A DNA stretch of 64,000 nt, from contig NZ_ATZI01000001.1 in NCBI RefSeq assembly GCF_000428125.1, forward strand, positions 992,001 to 1,056,000, given 5' to 3'. Under the pieces are notes generated by a model, which searched no databases, was not told the origin of the DNA, and saw only the letters and a program-made list of their open reading frames with translations. This document shows, piece by piece, positions 26,400 through 34,395 of the stretch (position 1 is its first letter; each line of letters opens with the position of its first letter). This DNA is from Bacteroides graminisolvens DSM 19988 = JCM 15093. Its GTDB lineage: Bacteria; Bacteroidota; Bacteroidia; Bacteroidales; Bacteroidaceae. The position numbers and the translations under genes are program-made.

Positions 26400-26481
26400 T
26401 GTACACCCGGGTGTAGGATGCTTGTACACCCGGGTCTACGCAATCTGTACATGGGGGTGTACAAACTGTGTACATCCGGGT
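26400..26481. repeat. Four 13-bp sites at exact 23-bp spacing
   Basis: Units starting at 26400, 26423, 26446 and 26469 share TGTACAnnnGGGT. Two read TGTACACCCGGGT exactly, the others TGTACATGGGGGT and TGTACATCCGGGT. Spacing is 23 bp each time, about two helical turns, so all sites lie on nearly the same face. The consensus is half of a palindrome, TGTACACCCGGGTGTACA. It lies in the 544-bp divergent gap (26289-26832) between the DUF5063 gene and ftsK, and looks like an operator array. Confidence 0.65.
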
Positions 26482-26592
26482 GGAGACGAAATTTGCTAAC
26501 CTGCAAAATAAATCGCATAAGCATGCTTATTAAAAAGCTTATATATAGAACTTAAATACAGATGTACATGTAATGAATAAATGCCAAAAAAG

Positions 26593-26698
26593 TTGGTGAT
26601 ACTTGGTGATACTTGGTGAGGCTTTTTTTTAGGCAAGTGTCACCCAGAATTGTCTGATTATCAGTTTGTTACAAGGTTGGTGATACTTGGTGATACTT
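26593..26698. repeat. Clusters of 10-bp repeats (GGTGATACTT)
   Basis: Three tandem copies begin near 26595 (the third degenerates to GGTGAGGCTT) and two more begin near 26679. Between them AAGTGTCACC (26635-26644) can pair with GGTGATACTT using one G-U pair, and a T8 run sits in the loop. The 10-bp period matches one helical turn. It lies 130-240 bp upstream of ftsK. Confidence 0.6.
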
Positions 26699-26788
26699 TA
26701 TTTCATACTTTTTATGAGAGCGGGTGCTCATTTCGGGCTACAAATTCTTAATTTTAGGGTAAGCAGCGAATAATTGCAGATTTTTGTC

Positions 26789-26796
26789 TAAGTTTG
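26789..26796 (+). promoter_or_regulatory. -7 promoter element of ftsK
   Basis: Reads TAAGTTTG, matching TAnnTTTG, 36 bp upstream of the ftsK ATG. No exact -33 TTTG is present at the expected distance. Confidence 0.5.
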
Positions 26797-26832
26797 CATT
26801 ATTAATATGTTATTGTTTAAGATATTCTATTC

Positions 26833-29301
26833 ATGGCTAAAAAGAAATCAGAAAAGGAAGTGGTTACTGATGAAGCTTCTACCAATAAAGTTATACTGTT
26901 TTTCAAGAATGAAACCATTCATTTTGTTCTCGGATTGGTATTGGTTATTTTTTCGGTGTATCTGTTGTTGGCTCTCTCTTCGTTCTTTTTCACGGGAGCT
27001 GCCGATCAAAGTATTATTGATGCGGGCAATTCACAGGAATTGGCTTCGGTCAATAATCACGTGAAAAACTATGCAGGTTCACGAGGAGCGCAGTTGGCCA
27101 GCTACCTTATAAACGACTGTTTTGGGGTTTCTTCTTTTTTTATTCTGGTGTTTTTGGCTGTCACGGGATTGAAACTGATGCGCGTACGTAACTTCCGATT
27201 GTGGAAATGGTTTATCGGTTGTACGCTGCTGTTGGTTTGGTTTTCTGTATTTTTTGGCTTTGTGCTCATGGAGCATTACAAAGATACTTTTATCTACTTC
27301 GGAGGCATGCATGGCTACAACGTGAGTATCTGGCTGATCTCTCAGGTTGGCGTACCCGGTGTTTGGATGATTCTTTTGGTCACTGCTATTTGTTTCTTGA
27401 TTTACCTGAGTGCTCGTACCATTATTTGGTTGCGCAAAATTCTTTCTTTGGGCTTTATCAAACGCAAAGAGAAAGAATCGGTGGAGGCGTTGGACGAGGA
27501 GGAAGAGGCTGAACAGCCCGAATTTACAAATCCTCAGCCGCAGACGGTTGAGTTTTCGGTGAAGAAGACTTTCAAACAAGATATTCCGGCTCAACAGCCT
27601 GCGATGGAAGTGGCTCCTCCTGTTCATGACAATTTCATGGTTGAAGAGCCTGCTCCGGCAGAAGCGTTGGATATGACTTTCTCCAAAACGGCTGATGATG
27701 TGATGGTTAGTCCGCCGATTCCCGAGGGTCCGGCTTTTGAGGTTGCAACACCTGTAGGCGACGACGATGAATCGTACCAAGGCCCCGAGGTGGAACCTTA
27801 TAATCCTCAACTTGATTTGGAGAATTATCGCTATCCTACGTTGGAGCTGATGAAGAAATACGATAACAACGAACCGACCATTAACATGGAGGAACAGAAG
27901 GCGAATAAAGATCGTATTATCAATACGTTGAGAAGTTTTGGTATTGAAATCAGTTCCATCAAGGCAACGGTAGGTCCCACGGTTACGCTATATGAAATTA
28001 CACCCGAACAGGGTGTGCGTATCTCTAAAATACGCGGATTGGAAGATGATATCGCTCTCAGTCTGTCGGCTCTTGGTATTCGTATCATTGCTCCCATACC
28101 GGGTAAAGGAACGATTGGTATTGAGGTGCCTAACTCGAATCCTAAGATTGTGTCGATGCAGTCTATCATTGGTAGTAAGAAATTTCAGGAGTCGTCATAC
28201 GATTTGCCCATTGCATTGGGTAAAACCATCACCAACGAGGTGTTCATGGTCGACCTTTGTAAAATGCCTCACGTGCTGGTTGCCGGTGCTACCGGACAGG
28301 GTAAGTCGGTTGGGCTCAACGCCATCATTACTTCCTTGCTTTACAAGAAGCATCCGTCTGAACTGAAGTTTGTATTGGTTGACCCTAAGAAAGTTGAGTT
28401 CAGCATTTATTCGGTTATCGAGCATCATTTTCTGGCTAAACTGCCCGACGGGGAAGAGGCCATCATTACCGATGTAACCAAGGTGGTGCAAACGTTGAAC
28501 TCCATTTGTGTGGAGATGGACAGCCGCTATGATTTGCTGAAAAAGGCGCATGTGCGTAACATTAAGGAGTACAACGAGAAATTTATTAACCGCAAGCTGA
28601 ATCCCGAAAAGGGACATAAGTTCATGCCTTACATTGTGGTGATCATCGATGAGTTTGGCGACTTGATCATGACTGCCGGTAAGGAGGTGGAGTTGCCTAT
28701 TGCGCGTATTGCTCAGCTGGCTCGTGCCATTGGTATTCACATGGTGATTGCTACGCAACGCCCAACGACAAATATCATTACCGGTACCATTAAGGCTAAC
28801 TTCCCGGCACGAGTGGCTTTCCGTGTGTCTTCTATGATGGACTCACGTACCATTCTCGACCGCCCGGGGGCCAACCAGCTTATTGGTCGGGGTGATATGC
28901 TTTTCCTTCAGGGTGCAGACCCCATTCGTGTGCAGTGTGCCTTTGTTGATACGCCCGAGGTGGAGGATATAACCAAATACATTGCTCGACAACAAGGATA
29001 CCCCACGGCTTTCTTCTTGCCCGAATATGTGAATGAAGATGCTTCAAGTGATTTGGGCGATGTGGATATGGGACGACTCGATCCTTTATTTTCCGATGCG
29101 GCACGTCTTATTGTCATTCACCAACAAGGATCTACGTCGCTTATTCAACGTAAGTTTGCCATTGGTTATAACCGTGCGGGACGTATCATGGATCAACTTG
29201 AAAAAGCGGGAATTGTGGGTCCCAGCGAGGGAAGTAAGGCGCGTCAGGTAATGTGTCTGGATGAAAATGATTTGGAAATGCGTTTGAACAATTTGATGTA
29301 A
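26833..29301 (+). CDS. ftsK: DNA translocase FtsK/SpoIIIE
   Basis: Pumps chromosomal DNA through the division septum and helps resolve chromosome dimers. The 822-residue protein has about four N-terminal membrane helices (residues ~25-200) and an acidic/Pro-rich linker (~220-340). The RecA-like motor follows, with Walker A GATGQGKSVGLNA (near 483) and Walker B YIVVIIDEFGDL, then a C-terminal winged-helix gamma domain (LIQRKFAIGYNRAGRIMDQLE). Order and length are usual for Bacteroidetes. It is followed after 18 bp by the LolA-like gene and then trxB. Confidence 0.95.
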   Translation: MAKKKSEKEVVTDEASTNKVILFFKNETIHFVLGLVLVIFSVYLLLALSSFFFTGAADQSIIDAGNSQELASVNNHVKNYAGSRGAQLASYLINDCFGVSSFFILVFLAVTGLKLMRVRNFRLWKWFIGCTLLLVWFSVFFGFVLMEHYKDTFIYFGGMHGYNVSIWLISQVGVPGVWMILLVTAICFLIYLSARTIIWLRKILSLGFIKRKEKESVEALDEEEEAEQPEFTNPQPQTVEFSVKKTFKQDIPAQQPAMEVAPPVHDNFMVEEPAPAEALDMTFSKTADDVMVSPPIPEGPAFEVATPVGDDDESYQGPEVEPYNPQLDLENYRYPTLELMKKYDNNEPTINMEEQKANKDRIINTLRSFGIEISSIKATVGPTVTLYEITPEQGVRISKIRGLEDDIALSLSALGIRIIAPIPGKGTIGIEVPNSNPKIVSMQSIIGSKKFQESSYDLPIALGKTITNEVFMVDLCKMPHVLVAGATGQGKSVGLNAIITSLLYKKHPSELKFVLVDPKKVEFSIYSVIEHHFLAKLPDGEEAIITDVTKVVQTLNSICVEMDSRYDLLKKAHVRNIKEYNEKFINRKLNPEKGHKFMPYIVVIIDEFGDLIMTAGKEVELPIARIAQLARAIGIHMVIATQRPTTNIITGTIKANFPARVAFRVSSMMDSRTILDRPGANQLIGRGDMLFLQGADPIRVQCAFVDTPEVEDITKYIARQQGYPTAFFLPEYVNEDASSDLGDVDMGRLDPLFSDAARLIVIHQQGSTSLIQRKFAIGYNRAGRIMDQLEKAGIVGPSEGSKARQVMCLDENDLEMRLNNLM

Positions 29302-29319
29302 TAAGTCGTTATTAGAGCA

Positions 29320-29961
29320 ATGAAAAAATATATTTTTACGCTGTTGTTATGTGTTGCTGGTGGTTTTAGCTTACTGGCTGCTCAGGGAAGTTCTATTGAG
29401 GTGCTCGACAAAACGGCTGCTGCCTTTCAAAATGCGGGTGGCATCAAAGCCGGGTTTACCATAAAAGCTTTTGCGAAAGGACGGCCTGCCGGAGATACTC
29501 GCGGTACCATTCAACTAAAGGGTAATAAGTTTGTGCTTCAAACTGCGGAGATGACTACTTGGTTTGATGGGAAAACGCAGTGGAGTTATCTGTCGGGCAG
29601 CGAGGAGGTGAATATCAGTAATCCTACCGAACAGGAACTGCAATCCATGAATCCGTATACTTTATTATATATGTATAAAAAAGGATTCTCGCACAAGTTG
29701 GGTTCGGTGAAGAGCTTTCGGGGCAAGGCTGTCTATGAGGTGAAGCTTTCGGCAAGCAGCAAGAAACAGAATTTAAGTAGCTTGGTTATTTATGTGGCCA
29801 GGGATTCGTATCAACCGTTGTACATATTGGCACAGCAGCGGGATGGTTCTCGCAGCGAAATAGTCATTACTGATTATCAGCCGGGACAGCGGTATGCTGA
29901 TTCTTTTTTTGTATTTAATAGAAAACAGCACCCTAACGTGGAACTAATTGATTTAAGATAA
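29320..29961 (+). CDS. LolA-like outer-membrane lipoprotein carrier
   Basis: Predicted periplasmic chaperone that carries lipoproteins toward the outer membrane. The 213-residue protein has a signal peptide (MKKYIFTLLLCVAGGFSLLAAQ) and the LolA/LppX fold signatures AGFTIKAFAKGRPAGDTRG, FVLQTAEMTTWFDGKTQWSY and YEVKLSA. It belongs to the Bacteroidetes LolA-like group. It lies 18 bp after ftsK, a frequent LolA neighbour in other phyla too, which supports the call. Confidence 0.87.
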   Translation: MKKYIFTLLLCVAGGFSLLAAQGSSIEVLDKTAAAFQNAGGIKAGFTIKAFAKGRPAGDTRGTIQLKGNKFVLQTAEMTTWFDGKTQWSYLSGSEEVNISNPTEQELQSMNPYTLLYMYKKGFSHKLGSVKSFRGKAVYEVKLSASSKKQNLSSLVIYVARDSYQPLYILAQQRDGSRSEIVITDYQPGQRYADSFFVFNRKQHPNVELIDLR

Positions 29962-29976
29962 AATAAGATTAAGTAT

Positions 29977-30921
29977 ATGGAAACAGAAAAAGTAAGATGT
30001 CTGATCATCGGGTCGGGCCCTGCTGGTTACACGGCAGCTATCTATGCTGGGAGAGCCAATCTTTCACCTGTGCTTTACGAAGGTATTCAACCGGGCGGAC
30101 AGTTAACAACTACGACTGAAGTCGAGAACTTTCCCGGTTATCCCGAAGGTATTACGGGTCCTGAGTTAATGGAGGATCTTCGCAAACAGGCTGAACGATT
30201 CGGAGCGGACGTTCGGTTTGGTATGGCTACCGCGGCTGATTTGAGCGCTGCACCTTATAAAATAACCATCGATGATGAAAAGGTGATTGAGGCTCAGACT
30301 GTTATTATATCAACAGGAGCTACGGCTAAGTATTTGGGACTGGAAGATGAAAAGAAATATGCCGGTATGGGCGTTAGTGCTTGTGCTACTTGCGACGGGT
30401 TCTTCTATCGCAAAAAGGTGGTTGCTGTAGTAGGAGGTGGTGATACTGCCTGTGAAGAGGCTATCTACCTGGCCGGATTGGCATCTAAGGTTTACCTCAT
30501 TGTTCGCAAGCCTTTCTTGCGTGCTTCAAAGATTATGCAAGATCGCGTGATGAATCACGAGAAAATTGAAGTTCTTTTTGAGCATAACACGCTTGGATTG
30601 TTTGGAGAGAAAGGTGTTGAAGGGGCTCATTTGGTTAAAAGGATGGGAGAGGCCGACGAAGAACGTTACGACATTGCGATTGACGGTTTCTTCTTGGCTA
30701 TTGGTCATAAACCGAATTCCGATATTTTCAAACCTTATGTGGAAACGGATGAAGTGGGCTATATCTTAACGGAAGGTGATTCACCCCGAACCAAAGTGCC
30801 GGGTGTGTTTGCTGCCGGTGACGTAGCCGATTCGCATTATCGTCAGGCCATCACGGCTGCCGGAAGTGGCTGTAAAGCTGCTATTGAGGCTGAAAGGTAC
30901 TTGTCTGAACACGGGCTTTAA
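29977..30921 (+). CDS. trxB: Thioredoxin-disulfide reductase
   Basis: Reduces thioredoxin with NADPH through FAD and a redox disulfide. The 314-residue protein has the N-terminal FAD site GSGPAGYTAAIYA, the NADPH site VGGGDTACEEA and the redox CATC (Cys136 and Cys139). The C-terminal FAD motif is GVFAAGDVAD. The length is standard. It is last in the ftsK, LolA-like, trxB run, ahead of a strong terminator. Confidence 0.96.
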   Translation: METEKVRCLIIGSGPAGYTAAIYAGRANLSPVLYEGIQPGGQLTTTTEVENFPGYPEGITGPELMEDLRKQAERFGADVRFGMATAADLSAAPYKITIDDEKVIEAQTVIISTGATAKYLGLEDEKKYAGMGVSACATCDGFFYRKKVVAVVGGGDTACEEAIYLAGLASKVYLIVRKPFLRASKIMQDRVMNHEKIEVLFEHNTLGLFGEKGVEGAHLVKRMGEADEERYDIAIDGFFLAIGHKPNSDIFKPYVETDEVGYILTEGDSPRTKVPGVFAAGDVADSHYRQAITAAGSGCKAAIEAERYLSEHGL

Positions 30922-30941
30922 TTAGCTTCGGATCATAAATA

Positions 30942-30984
30942 AAGCAGGGTGATTGAATGGGACTTCCTTCAATCACCCTGCTTC
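30942..30984. terminator. Terminator between trxB and the GH20 gene
   Basis: Perfect 16-bp arms at 30942-30957 (AAGCAGGGTGATTGAA) and 30968-30983 are separated by a 10-nt loop. It lies between convergent genes and could serve both. The T-rich side faces the plus strand (trxB). Confidence 0.85.
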
Positions 30985-31018
30985 TTATTTTGTATGAAAG
31001 CTTTAATCGTTGCTTTGC

Positions 31019-33451
31019 TTAATAAACTTCTATCTCATCTAGGTATAAATTAGCTTGGATGGTGGCGGGCCCGTTATCTTTTCTGTAATCAATGCCGTTG
31101 CGCAGCGTTCCTCCGTTTTGAATGGTTAAACGAACGTAGCGTGCATCGGAAGCGGCAAAGATTACTTCGTCGGTAAAGGCTTTTCTGCCGTTCCCGGGTA
31201 ATTGCCTGCGGAAGGTTTCTTCGGCTACTTTCTGGTAGTTAACACCATCCGTCGATATTTCTACAACTGCTTTTCCCGCAGGGAGTGCCTTGTAAGCCGG
31301 GTTGTGCAGGGTGCCGAATACGACTTTGCTAATCGATTCTGTTTTACCCAAATCGGTTGTGAAAATAACTTCTTTGCATGATTCGTTCATGCCGAAGCTT
31401 ACCCACGGCGTGTACGACTGTCGGTATCCGCGTTTGCCATTGGTCAGGCCAAAGGTTTGTTTGTCGGAACCCAGCACGTGGTTCTCGTCCCAAATGTCGC
31501 CTGTCATCCAGCCTGCTCCCGGAGTTACGGTAAAGCTATGTCCGCTGATGAGGTTTCCGTACAGTGGTTTTGATGTGATACTTCCCAGTCGTTTTCCGTT
31601 TCTGAACGTTGCTGCTTTCAGTGATAAGTTGCCGTGAAGCAGGAAAGGTTGAGTGTAGCGGGTTGATTGGTTGGTTGGTTCGGTACCATTGGTGGTGTAA
31701 TGTATTTCGGCGTTGGGTACGTCGGTTTCCAACGTCACGTTCAGTCCGTTTTTACCGTTTCCGCGTGTCTGGATGTTAACGTCGAAGAAGTTTCGGCATG
31801 CCTTTACACCGATGATGTCCATGCGGGCAAAATCACTTTCTACTCTTTGGCGGAAGCTGTTCCAATTCTTGCGGCCATTCTGTGTCCACGCCGTCTCGGC
31901 AATGGCCAACGCACGAGGAAATGCCTGATAATCTCTTCGGTCGGTGGTAGGTATGTACTCAGTCCAGATGTTTCCCTGCAAACCAATGATGTGTTTTTTC
32001 ACCAGCGCATCGGCATCATCGGGAACTGGGTTATATCCGTATACTTTCTTCAAGGTTGCGTATCCGCCGATAGTGGTAGGCGCTATCTCCGGATTCTCTT
32101 GATACTGATCGAGGTACATGTAGGCACCGGGAGTCATAATGGCATTGTGCCCGGCTTTGGCTGCGGTTAAACCTCCTTCAACACCGCGCCACGACATCAC
32201 AGTTGCATTGGGCGCCAGTCCGCCTTCCAGAATTTCATCCCATCCGATGATGTTTCTTCCTTTAGCATTGAGATACTTTTCCATGCGAGTGATAAAATAG
32301 CTCTGTAGCTTTTCCTCTTTGCTGTGCTTTTTTCCGTCTACTTTATTAGGCTCACTGTCGTCTGTCAATCCGAGTTCTTTGATTAATGCCTGGCAGTGTG
32401 CGCAGTTCTTCCATTCGGTTTTGGGACATTCGTCGCCCCCTATATGGATATACGGACTGGGGAAGAGCGCCATCACCTCGTCGAGTACTCCTTCCAGGAA
32501 CGCAAATGTTTCTTCTTTGGGACAGAACACTTCATTGAAGATGCCCCATTTGGTTGATACTCCGTAAGTTGTATCGGGTCTGCACGATAGTTCCGGGTAA
32601 GAGGCCAAAGCAGCCAGCGCATGTCCCGGCATTTCTATTTCAGGAATAACAGTGATGTGTTTACTGGCGGCGTAAGCCACAATCTCTTTGATCTGCTTTT
32701 GGGTGTAATAACCTTGATGTTCTTTGCCGTCAAATAACTGAGGGTAATTTTCAAAATAGTACCCAATCAGTGTTTCCGGTCTTTTGGAACCTATTTCTAT
32801 TAGCTTGGGGTATTTTTTGATTTCAATTCTCCATCCCTGATCATCCGTGAGATGCCAATGGAAGACATTCATCTTATGGTAGGCCAGCATGTCAATAAAC
32901 CGATAGATGTAGCCTACGGGTGAAAAATGCCGGCACACATCAAGCATTAAACCGCGATAAGCAAAACGAGGTTCGTCTTCAATTTCAACGGCGGGTATGC
33001 TCCATGTTAAGCCAGGAGTTACATCTCTTTTATAAATGGCAGGTGGCAGGAGTTGATACAATGTTTGCACGGCATAGAAAAAGCCATTGGCTGTAGAGGC
33101 TTTCACAGTGATCTGCTTGCCGGAAACGGAAAGTTTATATCCTTCTTTGTGAAGACCTTCTTGCTTTTGGAAATAAATAGCCGGTTGACCGGGAGTTCCC
33201 TTTGTCTCTACTTTCAGGTTCATGAGAGCGCACTGTTTCAGGCGGGTGATAAAACTGTCGGCCACGCATTGTGCCTCGGGGCATTGAACCACTACCGGTA
33301 AACCGTTGGTTAGTTTGAAACTTCCTTTTTGGGGTGTTAACCCATTAGGGTACGGAATGAGTTGGTACTCATTAACTGCTTCTTTTGATTGTCCGCATCC
33401 GGGGGAGATAAATGACACAATCAAAAGAAGGATAAAAAATCCTCTTTTCAT
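31019..33451 (-). CDS. Glycoside hydrolase family 20 beta-N-acetylhexosaminidase
   Basis: Removes terminal beta-GlcNAc or GalNAc from glycans by substrate-assisted catalysis. The 810-residue protein has a lipoprotein signal (FISPGCGQS), a GH20b domain and the catalytic barrel, with HWHLTDDQGWR and HIGGDECP (catalytic Asp-Glu near 340-341). WTEYIPT and a small CHB_HEX-type Ig domain (EIHYTTNGTEPTNQSTRYT) follow. The last ~150 residues form an F5/8-type-C-like sugar-binding domain. It is probably surface or periplasmic and used for host or dietary glycans. It follows the Crp/Fnr gene by 37 bp in the same direction. Confidence 0.93.
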   Translation of the reverse strand: MKRGFFILLLIVSFISPGCGQSKEAVNEYQLIPYPNGLTPQKGSFKLTNGLPVVVQCPEAQCVADSFITRLKQCALMNLKVETKGTPGQPAIYFQKQEGLHKEGYKLSVSGKQITVKASTANGFFYAVQTLYQLLPPAIYKRDVTPGLTWSIPAVEIEDEPRFAYRGLMLDVCRHFSPVGYIYRFIDMLAYHKMNVFHWHLTDDQGWRIEIKKYPKLIEIGSKRPETLIGYYFENYPQLFDGKEHQGYYTQKQIKEIVAYAASKHITVIPEIEMPGHALAALASYPELSCRPDTTYGVSTKWGIFNEVFCPKEETFAFLEGVLDEVMALFPSPYIHIGGDECPKTEWKNCAHCQALIKELGLTDDSEPNKVDGKKHSKEEKLQSYFITRMEKYLNAKGRNIIGWDEILEGGLAPNATVMSWRGVEGGLTAAKAGHNAIMTPGAYMYLDQYQENPEIAPTTIGGYATLKKVYGYNPVPDDADALVKKHIIGLQGNIWTEYIPTTDRRDYQAFPRALAIAETAWTQNGRKNWNSFRQRVESDFARMDIIGVKACRNFFDVNIQTRGNGKNGLNVTLETDVPNAEIHYTTNGTEPTNQSTRYTQPFLLHGNLSLKAATFRNGKRLGSITSKPLYGNLISGHSFTVTPGAGWMTGDIWDENHVLGSDKQTFGLTNGKRGYRQSYTPWVSFGMNESCKEVIFTTDLGKTESISKVVFGTLHNPAYKALPAGKAVVEISTDGVNYQKVAEETFRRQLPGNGRKAFTDEVIFAASDARYVRLTIQNGGTLRNGIDYRKDNGPATIQANLYLDEIEVY

Positions 33452-33488
33452 AATATTACGTGTGTTAAGTGATAATAAACCAGCAAGA

Positions 33489-34190
33489 TTAACCTATCTT
33501 GCTAATCTTTCTTATTTTTTCTTCATCGATGATCTTTATTTTTCTTCCATCGATGCTGATTAATCTTTCGTTTGCAAAATTGGATAAGGTTCGTATGGCG
33601 TTAGATGTAGTCATGTTGGAAAGGTTGGCCAAGTCTTCTCTGGAAAGGTAGATGCTCAGTGTGCAGCCGTCTTCTTCCAATCCGTAGCTCTCTTTGAGGA
33701 AGAGAAGTGATTCTGCCAATCGTCCGCGAATGTGTTTTTGGGTAAGGTTAACCGTACGTTCGTCGGATATTCCAAGGTCAATAGACAATTGTTTGATGAA
33801 AAATAACGCCAATTGATTGTTTTCGCTAACCAGCTTTGTAATAACGCTCATGGGAATCAGACAAATGGCGGATGGTTCGAATGCGGCAGCGGCAGTAAGG
33901 TAATCTTCTTTTGCGAAATAGGCTCTGTAGCCGAAATATTCTCCCGGTTTAACCATGCGAATAATTTGGCTTCTGCCTCCTACACCGTCTTTGTATATCT
34001 TGACTTTTCCACTTAAAAGACACATCAGGTGAGTGGGAGCTTCGCCTTCACAATAAATGGTTTCGTTCTTTTTGTAATTTTGAAGAGTAAAATTACTGGC
34101 AAGGAACTCCCTTTGCTCTTCGTTTAAAGGAGTCCACATCTCTGCAATATAATCCGAAACAACTATGTCTGACAAATTCATTTTAACCAT
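33489..34190 (-). CDS. Crp/Fnr family transcriptional regulator
   Basis: The 233-residue protein has a cyclic-nucleotide-type beta-barrel (residues ~25-140; ETIYCEGEAPTHLMCLLSGKVKIYKDG) and a C-terminal winged helix (LSREDLANLSNMTTSNAIRTLSNF). No Cys cluster typical of FNR iron-sulfur proteins is visible; the ligand is unknown. Starts at 34190 or 34181 are both possible. It is upstream of the GH20 gene by 37 bp and divergent from the DUF5686 gene, with TTGAC/GTCAA between. Confidence 0.9.
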   Translation of the reverse strand: MVKMNLSDIVVSDYIAEMWTPLNEEQREFLASNFTLQNYKKNETIYCEGEAPTHLMCLLSGKVKIYKDGVGGRSQIIRMVKPGEYFGYRAYFAKEDYLTAAAAFEPSAICLIPMSVITKLVSENNQLALFFIKQLSIDLGISDERTVNLTQKHIRGRLAESLLFLKESYGLEEDGCTLSIYLSREDLANLSNMTTSNAIRTLSNFANERLISIDGRKIKIIDEEKIRKISKIG

Positions 34191-34217
34191 GAGTGTTGCA
34201 AAACTGTGTTATAAAGC

Positions 34218-34225
34218 ACAAATGT
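34218..34225 (-). promoter_or_regulatory. -7 promoter element of the Crp/Fnr gene
   Basis: Reads TACATTTG on the minus strand. A GTTT stands about 19 bp further upstream as a near-match to -33. The predicted leader is about 20 nt. Confidence 0.5.
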
Positions 34226-34330
34226 AAGAAGAAAAAATGAAAAACGGAATAAAAGCAAAAAATAATCTATTTATATCGGTTTTCGATGAATATTCATTCA
34301 AATATAAAGATAACAACATGTATTAACAGC

Positions 34331-34343
34331 TTGACCGTGTCAA
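34331..34343. promoter_or_regulatory. Palindromic candidate operator TTGAC-CGT-GTCAA
   Basis: A perfect 5-bp inverted repeat with a 3-bp centre in the divergent region between the Crp/Fnr and DUF5686 genes. It resembles Crp/Fnr sites (TTGA...TCAA) but has 5 rather than 6 central bases. It is centred about 37 bp before the predicted DUF5686 transcription start, overlapping the -33 region. Confidence 0.4.
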
Positions 34344-34359
34344 TGTTATCTAATTTATT

Positions 34360-34367
34360 TATATTTG
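34360..34367 (+). promoter_or_regulatory. -7 promoter element of the DUF5686 gene
   Basis: Reads TATATTTG. Transcription from it would start near 34374, which lies after the first possible GTG codon (34369) and so argues for a later translation start at 34396. Confidence 0.5.
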
Positions 34368-34395
34368 TGTGGTTTATTCTAGGCATGTTTTTGAT

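Noticed and set aside
26400..26481. Possible CRISPR array
   Set aside because: The repeat is only 13 bp with 10-bp variable parts, far shorter than CRISPR repeats and spacers, and there are no cas genes in the window.
27079..27810. 243-codon minus-strand frame inside ftsK
   Set aside because: Basic, repetitive antisense translation of the ftsK linker; no domain or promoter.
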